Below are positions 44,021 to 51,720 of a DNA stretch of 64,000 nt, piece by piece. Source of the stretch: Haladaptatus sp. DYF46 (GTDB lineage: Archaea > Halobacteriota > Halobacteria > Halobacteriales > Haladaptataceae); NCBI RefSeq assembly GCF_021083305.1, contig NZ_JAJFAY010000011.1, positions 1-64,000 on the forward strand, in the 5' to 3' direction. The notes below the pieces were generated by a model. It made no database searches and was not told where the DNA came from. It worked only from the letters and a program-made list of their open reading frames with translations. Position numbers and translations under genes: made by a program. Within the stretch, counting starts at the first letter, position 1; the number at the start of each line of letters is the position of its first letter.

Positions 44021-44519
44021 GAGAGCACTATTTCCAGTGCTCTCGAATTTGGGCTAGGCCCTACTATCCGTTTAGGCCGTCAACTAGTTAATATCTCTCG
44101 ATTCATTATTGTAACTAATAAGTAGTAGCGGATTACGGAGTAATTTGATACTATCCGTATTAAATCTTCCTCTGAGTATAGTCTAGTGTATCGTGTTCCA
44201 GTTGGTGGAGGGGAAGCACTGGAAACACCACTCTCTCTGTGGTCTTCGAGTTCAAAGAACGACTTTCACGAAAATCTATCCCCGCCTCACAAGATCTGTA
44301 CCGGTCAAAATCGGATGGTAGCACTGGAAATACCACTCTCTACTGTCCTCTCTCGTCTCGAAGCACTGGAAACGGTGGTGTAGTGAAGCACTGGAAATGG
44401 TGGTGTCTGACGCGAGGGAAACATCTATTATCGAAGCACTGGAAACGATGGACTAGCCAAAAGCACTGGAAACCCCACCTCCACTATAGCATTGGAAATC
44501 ATGCTACTCACCCACACTA
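44021..44519. other. Replication origin 2 (AGCACTGGAAA boxes)
   Basis: The motif AGCACTGGAAA occurs at 44215, 44320, 44362, 44387, 44435 and 44462, with a variant AGCATTGGAAA at 44488. Its reverse TTTCCAGTGCT lies at 44031-44041 and a shorter GTTCCAGTTGG at 44195. Opposed boxes enclose AT-rich DNA (about 44080-44185). An orc1/cdc6 gene begins at 44520, just after the last box. The box sequence differs from that of origin 1, matching two independent initiator-origin pairs. Confidence 0.87.
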
Positions 44520-45764
44520 ATGAATGAAATCAGTTTTCAACCCGATGATTCGTTGTACAGAAACCGCGATAGTTTATCGGAAGATTATACGCCACAGACA
44601 ATTGTCGGACGAGATGATGAAATCAAACAGTACCATACGGCACTCCAGCCTGTTATAAATGGGGAACGACCGAGCAACATTTTTCTCTATGGAAAAACTG
44701 GAGTTGGAAAAACTGCGGTCACAAACTATCTGCTAAACCAACTAGCAGACGATGCCCATCGTTTTGATCTGGACCTCTCGATTATCTCACTCAATTGTGA
44801 AGGCCTGAACAGTAGCTATCAAGTTGCAGTCAACCTCGTGAACCGGATTCGAGCACCGGAAGACCAGATCAGCAAAACCGGTCATCCACAATATGAAATC
44901 TATGAGTTTCTATGGCGCGAACTCGATGATCTCGGTGGGACTGTCCTCCTCGTTCTCGACGAAGTTGATAACATCGGTGAAAGCGATAGCATCCTCTATC
45001 AGATTCCGCGTGCACGAAGCAATGGAAACATTGCGGACGCAAAGGTCGGGATCATTGGAATCAGCAACGATCTCGCGTTCCGAGAAAATTTATCGGCGAA
45101 AGTCCGATCGTCGCTCTGTGAAAAATCGATTTCGTTCCCACCATACGATGCTACCGAACTTCGTAGTGTCTTAGAGCAACGCGCTGATGTCGCATTCCAT
45201 GATAATGCACTTTCATCGGAGGTGCTTCCGCTCTGTGCAGCATACGGTGCTCAAGACGCTGGCGACGCACGCAAGGCACTCGACTTGCTTCGAGGAGCTG
45301 GTGATCTCGCTCGAGCAAATAACGCAGATATGGTTACTGAAAACCACGTTAACCAAGCGCGGGATGAACTCGAGCGTGAAGAACTGATGGATGGGATTGC
45401 TGATCTTGCTGATCATCAGCAACTCGTCCTCTATGCACTCACGACATTAGAAGCAGAGCAAGAAACGCCTGCTCGATCACAAGCTGTATTCGATCGATAT
45501 AAAGAACTCTGTACCTTTGCTGCATTTGACGCACGCACAAGCCGTCGTGTCCGCGATTTCTTGGCTGATCTTGCAAAACTCAGTATCATAATTTCTTCTC
45601 AACGAAATGATGGTCTCTCAGGTGGCCAATATCGTGATCATGAGTTAGATCACGATCTTACCACCATTCTCAATGCGATGAGCGAGCTAATTGAACGAGT
45701 TGGTATTCACCAGAGTGTACGGACACACATTAAAGAATCAGATAGTATCGTGCTTTCTGAGTGA
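44520..45764 (+). CDS. orc1: Orc1/Cdc6 replication initiator (origin 2)
   Basis: A 414-residue AAA+ initiator. Walker A is LYGKTGVGKTAVT (about residue 57), Walker B is VLLVLDEVDNIGE (about 143), and sensor I is KVGIIGISNDLAF. The lid domain reads YDATELRSVLEQRADVAFHD. The C-terminal winged helix includes VFDRYKELCTFAAFDARTSR then VRDFLADLAKL. It starts with MNEISFQPDDSLYRNRDSLS, the usual N-terminus. It should act on the boxes directly upstream. Together with ParA downstream it forms a complete plasmid replication and partition block. Confidence 0.94.
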   Translation: MNEISFQPDDSLYRNRDSLSEDYTPQTIVGRDDEIKQYHTALQPVINGERPSNIFLYGKTGVGKTAVTNYLLNQLADDAHRFDLDLSIISLNCEGLNSSYQVAVNLVNRIRAPEDQISKTGHPQYEIYEFLWRELDDLGGTVLLVLDEVDNIGESDSILYQIPRARSNGNIADAKVGIIGISNDLAFRENLSAKVRSSLCEKSISFPPYDATELRSVLEQRADVAFHDNALSSEVLPLCAAYGAQDAGDARKALDLLRGAGDLARANNADMVTENHVNQARDELEREELMDGIADLADHQQLVLYALTTLEAEQETPARSQAVFDRYKELCTFAAFDARTSRRVRDFLADLAKLSIIISSQRNDGLSGGQYRDHELDHDLTTILNAMSELIERVGIHQSVRTHIKESDSIVLSE

Positions 45765-45907
45765 ACAAGTACTGCTCAGGTCGCAAGTATCCCATCCGGC
45801 ACTGGATCTGCATCCTGATGACTCTTTTCGATGGTCTGTTCTGTGGATCGCCGGAGTATCACCGAAAATAAGATCACTATATCGCAATGATGTCTTCATA
45901 TCACAAG

Positions 45908-46215
45908 TAAAACGAACAAAATGACTGGAACGGACGGAATGAGCAAAACGAACGAAACGAATCAAACGAATGCGTCGAAGGGAATGACTTCAGAGAATAT
46001 CTCTCTCGGTCAGGAATCATCTTCCTCCTGGGAAACGAACGAAACGAGTGTAACGAACTCATTGATACAAATGAGATTGTTTGGTTCAATGAGCATAACG
46101 AACAGCGGGTTTTAACATCACGGTGTTCCATTCATCGAACGAAACACTCGCACCGAACGAACCAACCGTAACGAACGAAACGAAGAAAATGACCTCACTG
46201 AAAGGAACGAACTAC
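45908..46215. repeat. Centromere-like field of AACGAAC/AAACGA repeats ahead of parA
   Basis: The heptamer-like motif AACGAAC or AAACGA recurs in clusters at 45910, 45947, 45956, 45964, 46034, 46052, 46097, 46137, 46154, 46170, 46176 and 46206, often as AACGAACGAAACGA. It fills the 300 bases between orc1 and parA and continues into the start of both following genes. Iterated direct repeats next to parA are typical of a partition site bound by the ParB-like partner. A short reading frame here (45921-46115) is only a translation of the repeats. Confidence 0.75.
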
Positions 46216-47034
46216 ATGAGCGACACGAACACTTCACGAATTACCGTAGCGAATCAAAAAGGAGGCGCAGGAAAAACAACGGACGTCATCCACACCGCTG
46301 GCGCACTCTCCGCGCGCGGCCATGACGTACTTCTTGTCGATATCGACTATCATGGAGGCCTCACGTGCTCACTCGGCTACAACGATCTGTACTACGATAC
46401 GGATCGGACAACGCTATTCGATGTTCTTGATTTTGACCAGATGGAGTCGGTGAAAGACATCATCATTGAACACAACGAATTCGATATCCTCCCAGCCAGC
46501 GAGAAGCTCGCGAACAATAAGAACATTCAGACTCTGCTTGAAGCCCCTAAAAGTCGAGAACGGCTTGGAATGACCCTTGACAAACTCGACAATGATTACG
46601 ACTATGTTATCGTAGACACTCCTCCGTCTCTCAATGTGCTCACCGATAATGCACTTGTTGCGACTGGAAACGTAGTGATTCCGGTGATCCCTGAGAAACT
46701 AAACGCCAATAGCCTCCAGATTTTTGCGAAACAGCTTCGTTCACTTGAACCAGCCTATGGAGATATCACCCGCCTCGCAATCATGTGCAACCGCGTTGAG
46801 CAGAATGGTGAACACCGAAGAACTATTGACGAGATAAAATCGGCGTACTCACTGCCTGTATTCGAGATTCCGAAGCGTACAGATCTCTCACAGTCAATCG
46901 GCGAAGGTAACTCAATCTTCGGTTTCGAGAAGGAGAACAAGCGCGTTGAAGACGCCCGCGAACTGTTCAATGAGGTCGCCGACTTATTTGACGAAACGTT
47001 TGAGAAAACCGCATCCCTGAAGGTGAAAGCATGA
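46216..47034 (+). CDS. parA: ParA/Soj-family partition ATPase
   Basis: A 272-residue deviant-Walker ATPase that drives plasmid segregation. The deviant Walker A is VANQKGGAGKTTDVIHTAGA, the A' region is VLLVDIDYHGGLTCSLGY and Walker B is YDYVIVDTPPSLNVLTDNAL. The ATG at 46216 (MSDTNTSRITV) fits the family; the open frame upstream is repeat DNA. The gene overlaps the next one in an ATGA junction (47031-47034). It lies in the same direction as orc1 at origin 2. Confidence 0.92.
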   Translation: MSDTNTSRITVANQKGGAGKTTDVIHTAGALSARGHDVLLVDIDYHGGLTCSLGYNDLYYDTDRTTLFDVLDFDQMESVKDIIIEHNEFDILPASEKLANNKNIQTLLEAPKSRERLGMTLDKLDNDYDYVIVDTPPSLNVLTDNALVATGNVVIPVIPEKLNANSLQIFAKQLRSLEPAYGDITRLAIMCNRVEQNGEHRRTIDEIKSAYSLPVFEIPKRTDLSQSIGEGNSIFGFEKENKRVEDARELFNEVADLFDETFEKTASLKVKA

Positions 47035-47408
47035 GTGACGGTTGGGGAGATGCTTCTGGTATCGAGGGGAACTACGAGGGCAATGACGAGGAAAAAACGA
47101 ACGAGATGAACGAAACGACTGAAACGAGTTCATCGAATAGTACCGAGGAAACGAGTTCAACGAGACAAACGAAGACGAATATCAAGAATGAGTGGAACGG
47201 CCGGACGATCTATATTCCAGACGGTATTCTCGACGAACTTGAGGACACGTACCTAGAATCCCAATTGAAGGTTCGGAAAGCTGGTCAAGACAAGTTCAAA
47301 AAGAACCGTCATTTCTATCCTCTCCTCGTGCAGTTCGGTTTGGAAGCACTTTCAGACGCCGATGCCGACGAAATCCAAACTCGTCTTTCCAGTATCGGAG
47401 ACAAATAA
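47031..47408 (+). CDS. Small ParA-partner protein (centromere-binding candidate)
   Basis: A 125-residue protein. Residues about 1-60 are low complexity (NEMNETTETSSSNSTEETSS) and are encoded by more copies of the same AACGAAC-type repeats. The second half is helical: NGRTIYIPDGILDELEDTYL then ESQLKVRKAGQDKFKKNRHF and YPLLVQFGLEALSDADADEI. This short-strand-plus-helices layout resembles ribbon-helix-helix or other small ParB-like adaptors. Its place directly after parA with a 4-base overlap makes it the probable centromere-binding partner. Exact family not recognised. Confidence 0.65.
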   Translation: MSDGWGDASGIEGNYEGNDEEKTNEMNETTETSSSNSTEETSSTRQTKTNIKNEWNGRTIYIPDGILDELEDTYLESQLKVRKAGQDKFKKNRHFYPLLVQFGLEALSDADADEIQTRLSSIGDK

Positions 47409-48038
47409 CGCTGTCACACAAGAGCAACCACCGTTCCTGAATATTCCTCTCCTCGTTTTCACCTCCAAAGCAGAGTGATTCCATGCGGATCGTGGTTTTC
47501 GTTAGAGAATCAGCGATTCAGTGTCACAGGCCGTTTTGTGCTTTGCGAGGGCGCTGTGGTGGCCAATCCCACTTCTCATTATAGGTCATTATCGAGAAGA
47601 AAACCAATTTCTTGCAGATAAGTGCGTGTAGTGAGCACAGGTTCAACTCTTCAAAGTCGTTCGATGGGTCGACGCGCAATCACAGTCTCTCTTTAGGGAT
47701 TTTACCGTCGTGATTGTAGCCGCTGTCCATAAGCGGATACTCTATTCGGAACCTGCTCGTTTTTGCAACGACAGAGCCGAATTTTGTATCGCGGCATATG
47801 ATTCATAGCAATCGAGAGTGTTGTTTTCGAGGGGTAGAGCGATTGTCGTACGTATTACACTGGAATGGGTGGTGTGCCATCCACTTCCACTTAAGATTGT
47901 AAGCGGAAGTGGAACACACCCGGGAGCCCCGAATCAATCTGTGCGTATCTCATAATAAGAATCTACGAGAGTCGCCGCGAGACCCTCGAATCCTGCTGAT
48001 TCCATCCCCGTATCCATCGGAAAATTTTGGGTTGGAAA
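47409..48038. other. Non-coding region holding the left copy of an att-like repeat
   Basis: No gene is supported. A hairpin CCACTTCC ... GGAAGTGG (47881-47912) is followed by CACACCCGGGAGCCCC and GAATCAATCTGTGCG (to 47945). The same order of elements recurs just after the integrase gene at 59970-60034. Fragments such as NTLDCYESYAAIQNSALSLQ on the minus strand (about 47740-47815) may be relics of an old gene. Confidence 0.5.
47881..47945 (+). repeat. Imperfect direct repeat flanking the CRISPR-Cas block, left copy
   Basis: About 65 bases that align with 59970-60034: both have CACTTC near the start, GGAAGT in the middle, a CCCGG block, and end in the identical GAATCAATCTGTGCG. About three quarters of positions agree. 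The two copies lie in direct orientation on either side of arrays, cas genes and integrase, as attachment-site duplications would. Confidence 0.55.
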
Positions 48039-48203
48039 ATGGTATCTGAAAGCGAGAAATCCCGGAGTTCCACCTGGTCGTTCACACCACAACCAGAAGA
48101 TACGAAACAGTGGACAGGTATTCGTCCGTCGTGGGCACAAGAAACGGAGTATAATACTGATGATTGGGATGAGCGCAGCCAGCTAGTAAATCGACCAGGG
48201 TGA
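48039..48203 (+). CDS. Small acidic tryptophan-rich protein (54 residues)
   Basis: The ATG at 48039 opens MVSESEKSRSSTWSFTPQPE, then DTKQWTGIRPSWAQETEYNT and DDWDERSQLVNRPG, stop at 48201-48203. It has four tryptophans, acidic bias and no repeats, the composition of a genuine haloarchaeal protein. It lies between the partition block and the leader-distal end of CRISPR array 1. Family unknown. Confidence 0.45.
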   Translation: MVSESEKSRSSTWSFTPQPEDTKQWTGIRPSWAQETEYNTDDWDERSQLVNRPG

Positions 48204-48375
48204 GAGTCGTTACTGCTCGCGAGTCATTATCAGCGGTTTCTGCTGGTCGCAATACCGTTCTTTCTTTCTTTCCGGAGAATATCAAACTGAGCTGCTATGC
48301 GTTTGCTATTCTCGAGAACAAGACCACGAGGAGGTCACCCCTGCCGTAAGTCTCTTCGGATTTCGCTATGTGACA

Positions 48376-49529
48376 GCTTCAACCCTACTACGGTTCGTCT
48401 GTAACCCTTCTCGTATGTGTACTTCCCATCAACGATGAACGAGCTTCAACCCGACAACGGTTCGTCTGTAACGGTCACCGAGGAGCACGAGCAGATGCCG
48501 TCCACGATGCTTCAACCCTACTACGGTTCGTCTGTAACAACTGACGATGACGGGGTCACAACTCCATCAGGGGGTGCTTCAACCCTACTACGGTTCGTCT
48601 GTAACTGCGCGGATGGTCATGTTCCGGGCCACAGGGTTCCCGCTTCAACCCTACTACGGTTCGTCTGTAACGCGTCAACATCGACTACGAGGAGGACGAC
48701 TAACATGGCTTCAACCCTACTACGGTTCGTCTGTAACACCTTGATGACGAATCTCGGAATGGTGTCGTTATCGAAGCTTCAACCCTACTACGGTTCGTCT
48801 GTAACAGCGTAGACCCGGCCGGAGTTCATTCGCCCGTCGGTGCTTCAACCCTACTACGGTTCGTCTGTAACCGCCTTTCGTCTGACTAAACCCGAGTCGT
48901 TTCATCCAGCTTCAACCCTACTACGGTTCGTCTGTAACTAATGCTGCTGGAAGCACCTCAAGGACATAGCCGCCGCTTCAACCCTACCACGGTTCGTCTG
49001 TAACCGATGTTCTCTTCGACAAGGTCATTCTTGTCAATGCTTCAACCCTACCACGGTTCGTCTGTAACTCGCTCATCGCCATCCTGCCACCCTCCGGGAC
49101 GGTAGCTTCAACCCTACCACGGTTCGTCTGTAACGTCCTTCGAGCTCGTGACGGCGTTCAAGAACCTGGGGCTTCAACCCTACCACGGTTCGTCTGTAAC
49201 ACGTGGGTTCGGACGAAAGGAGTCACCTTAGCGACGCTTCAACCCTATCACGGTTCGTCTGTAACCGTTGGTCGTATTCGTCGCCGGTATCGATAAACAC
49301 GCTTCAACCCTACCACGGTTCGTCTGTAACGGTGTCGAACTTGAGCACCTGCTCCTTCCGGAGATCAAGCTTCAACCCTACCACGGTTCGTCTGTAACTA
49401 GAGTCGGGATGCTCGTCGAAGTCGGGCAAGAGGGCTTCAACCCTACCACGGTTCGTCTGTAACGCCATCAACGATGGTCGGGACATTCTCAAAATATCTG
49501 CTTCAACCCTACCACGGTTCGTCTGTAAC
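48376..49529 (-). CRISPR. CRISPR array 1: 18 repeats, 17 spacers, read on the minus strand
   Basis: Repeats are 30 bases; on the minus strand they begin GTTACAGACGAACCG and end GGGTTGAAGC. They start at 48376, 48443, 48509, 48576, 48642, 48708, 48776, 48842, 48909, 48974, 49039, 49105, 49171, 49236, 49301, 49369, 49434 and 49500. Spacers are 35-38 bases. The leader is at the right end. Repeats 1-9 (old end) carry CTACTACGG on the plus strand except the second, which has CCGACAACGG. Repeats 10-18 (leader side) carry CTACCACGG, with one CTATCACGG at 49236. Belongs to the type I-B system encoded next to it. Confidence 0.98.
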
Positions 49530-49660
49530 CATGCCCAATAATGGACACTCACTGGTTCTTCTGCCTGTTCACACTTGATCGTTTCCGTCGACCCGCAATA
49601 GCCCACAACCCCCCAGGGGGTCGATGGTTGAGTTAAACAAAGCGAGCGTCATCATGGAGC
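49530..49660 (-). promoter_or_regulatory. Leader of CRISPR array 1
   Basis: Minus-strand sequence upstream of the first leader-side repeat. Shared blocks with leader 2 are CCCCC-GGGGG, TATTGCGGGTCGACGGAAAC, AAGTGTGAAC/AAGTGTAAAC and TATTGGGCATG/TATTGGGTATG directly before the repeat. It should drive transcription of the array and mark the side of spacer insertion. A 44-codon frame on the same strand (ATG at 49703) overlaps it and is not called as a gene. Confidence 0.85.
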
Positions 49661-49835
49661 CATCACCACTGAGCTCTCGATCAATGTATTTTTCAGAACT
49701 CATTCGGTAAACGATCACTACTCGTCGGGTTCAAATGCGCTACGCGTCTTGCTTCGAACTGATTCGAGACCCTTCGATCATGTTGTCTTCGAAGACAGAA
49801 ATCCGGAGTTGGAGGTCTTCTCTCTAACTGATCAC

Positions 49836-50624
49836 TTAAATAAAGCAGACGGTACGCCCATCAACTACAGTAGCAGAAACTCCTTGGACAGGAATCGGCT
49901 CGGCAGTAGATGCGTACCCATACGAGACAAACCCAGTCGTCCGTCGATGGTTTCCATCCTGTTCCATATAGGCAGGAGTTCGCTCCATCGAATACGACGT
50001 ATTCGGCATCGGGGTGAGTTTCGACTCAGGGACAATCGAATCGATTGCGTTGACATCTGATGCTTCTTTGACTTCGAATTCGGCATCCATCGACTCGGAA
50101 TCAGGATCGCCACACTGGATTTCAGCAAGACATTCTGTTTTCCCTAGCGATGGCGTGTACACACTTGTCCCCGTTTCAAGTGCTGTTTTGAGTTCGTCAT
50201 ACGCATCCTCATCGTCGAGAATCACGTCGAATCGGTAGGCAGGGTCAAGCAGATATTCGAATGTGCGGCGATTACGAGTCTCCTCAATGACGGCTGGATC
50301 GATCACTGTTTTCCCGCTCACGTTGGCGGCCTGCTTGATATCGCCTCCTTTTGTCGGGAGCGTCAACATTGGGATCTGCATCGTCTCAACCGGTGTGAGC
50401 GGTTGGATAGCAATTGCAGAGCAATCTGGGGCAAACAGATCATAATACGAGTCACGCGGTTTGCCCAGTATCGCTCCAATCAGACCAGCGACGGTTGTCC
50501 GGGGGACGACCCGATACGTTTGCTTATCAGTTGTCGTGTCGATACGCCGGAAATGTGCCCAGCGGGCACTCGCAGTAAAGGAGAGACAACGGCGACCGAC
50601 TGGATTCAGCGATGTGTGTGTCAT
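49836..50624 (-). CDS. cas5: Cas5, type I-B Cascade subunit
   Basis: A 262-residue Cas5 (Cas5h type) with the conserved N-terminal RAMP strand and glycine region: LSFTASARWAHFRRIDTTTD then RVVPRTTVAGLIGAILGKP. It caps the 5' handle of crRNA in Cascade. The rest (PSLGKTECLAEIQ, AYMEQDGNHRRTTGFVSYGY) fits the family. It is the last gene of the cas6-cas8b-cas7-cas5 operon, 28 bases after cas7. Cas3, which usually follows cas5 in haloarchaea, is instead on the other side of the operon. Confidence 0.93.
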   Translation of the reverse strand: MTHTSLNPVGRRCLSFTASARWAHFRRIDTTTDKQTYRVVPRTTVAGLIGAILGKPRDSYYDLFAPDCSAIAIQPLTPVETMQIPMLTLPTKGGDIKQAANVSGKTVIDPAVIEETRNRRTFEYLLDPAYRFDVILDDEDAYDELKTALETGTSVYTPSLGKTECLAEIQCGDPDSESMDAEFEVKEASDVNAIDSIVPESKLTPMPNTSYSMERTPAYMEQDGNHRRTTGFVSYGYASTAEPIPVQGVSATVVDGRTVCFI

Positions 50625-50652
50625 ATATTCGGTCCTCTAAATCGGTTCGAAC

Positions 50653-51690
50653 TCACTCATCGGTGCCGTAGACGTCGATCTCGTTGACCTTGTCCTCGCC
50701 GACGGTTGTGGTGAGTTCGTTGATGAATGCATCCGGGCCTTTGGCTGTGCCATCAAGTGCGATTTGGAGGTGGCGATCAGCCTTTAGATGAATCGTCTCG
50801 ATGTGCTCGGCTTCGTGTTCCACCTCATCAAGGAAGGCATCGACGTTCAGCACCGTGTCTGTGATGTTCCGGAGTTCTGTATCCGCTTTCGAGAGTTCCG
50901 AATCGAGTGAGATGCCGTCGTCAAGTCGGCCATTGTGGTACTCGTCTGTCTTGTACTCGACGCGAATGTAGAGTCGAGGTTGGTGGCCCGCCTTGGATCG
51001 AGTGAGTGTCTGGTTCTTCAATGCACGCCAACTGAGCGAATCCAATCGCGCAACATCATCCTCGGAAAGATGGGTATCCTTTGCCGCCACCTCATTTACA
51101 ACGCCGTGGAAACGAATGAACGCATATTCAAGACGGTTATCCGTCGCGAACGTTCCCTGCTGATCCCCTTCTTCGGAGGCTACGACTGTGGAGAGTTGCT
51201 TCGATTCGGTCTTTGTGGCGACGGTGTGGAGACTCCGAGCGTGCTCGAACTGAACGGGTCCAATGAACTGTCCGGGGAATCCATCGCCAAGAAGTTCTTG
51301 GAAGTCCTGGGAAAACGAACACGTCGCGCCGAAATAGCGAACGTCGGTTGCATTATTTAGGAACGCAGTCGCCGCATCTCCGCCTTCCATCTCTTCGACA
51401 TCGTCTTCATTGAGGTCAGTGACGTTCTTGAATAGGCCATCTCGTGTCGGAACGTTCTCGTACGGGGCCTTCGACGGGTTTCGAATATAGATTCCAAACT
51501 CGTCGTCATCAAGTTGATCTCGGAGATACCGTTTCAGTCGAACGTCGGTGACAACCGCTTCACCGGTCGTTTCGTCGACGCGGGGTTTGTTGTTGGCCGA
51601 AAGGGGATTGCCGTTCGGGTTGCAGTCCTCTGCATCGTACAGGAAGATGATTTCTGAGCGGTTCGCAACGGTGGTGGGTGTGTCTGACAT
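50653..51690 (-). CDS. cas7: Cas7, type I-B Cascade backbone (Csh2)
   Basis: A 345-residue Cas7/Csh2, the crRNA-coating backbone of Cascade. The N-terminal hallmark is EIIFLYDAEDCNPNGNPLSA then NKPRVDETTGEAVVTDVRLK, nearly universal in haloarchaeal I-B systems. Further matches are ATAFLNNATDVRYFGATCSF and GPVQFEHARSLHTVATKTES. Length is normal. It is 30 bases after cas8b and 28 before cas5, in one operon. Confidence 0.96.
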   Translation of the reverse strand: MSDTPTTVANRSEIIFLYDAEDCNPNGNPLSANNKPRVDETTGEAVVTDVRLKRYLRDQLDDDEFGIYIRNPSKAPYENVPTRDGLFKNVTDLNEDDVEEMEGGDAATAFLNNATDVRYFGATCSFSQDFQELLGDGFPGQFIGPVQFEHARSLHTVATKTESKQLSTVVASEEGDQQGTFATDNRLEYAFIRFHGVVNEVAAKDTHLSEDDVARLDSLSWRALKNQTLTRSKAGHQPRLYIRVEYKTDEYHNGRLDDGISLDSELSKADTELRNITDTVLNVDAFLDEVEHEAEHIETIHLKADRHLQIALDGTAKGPDAFINELTTTVGEDKVNEIDVYGTDE

Positions 51691-51720
51691 TGGTCTGATT
51701 TGAATGATGTTGTAAGCGTG

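Noticed and set aside
45921..46115. 64-residue frame upstream of parA (TNETNQTNASKG...)
   Set aside because: It is only a translation of the AACGAAC-type repeats and has no conserved element; the repeats are better explained as a partition site.
49310..49606. Open frames through the CRISPR arrays containing QTNRGRVEA, FNPTTVRL and similar strings
   Set aside because: They are periodic translations of repeats and spacers, not genes.
49569..49703. 44-residue frame between cas5 and leader 1 (MSSEKYIDRELSGDGSMM...)
   Set aside because: It reads through conserved leader sequence; no similarity to a Cas protein that I can name. A decayed gene start cannot be excluded.
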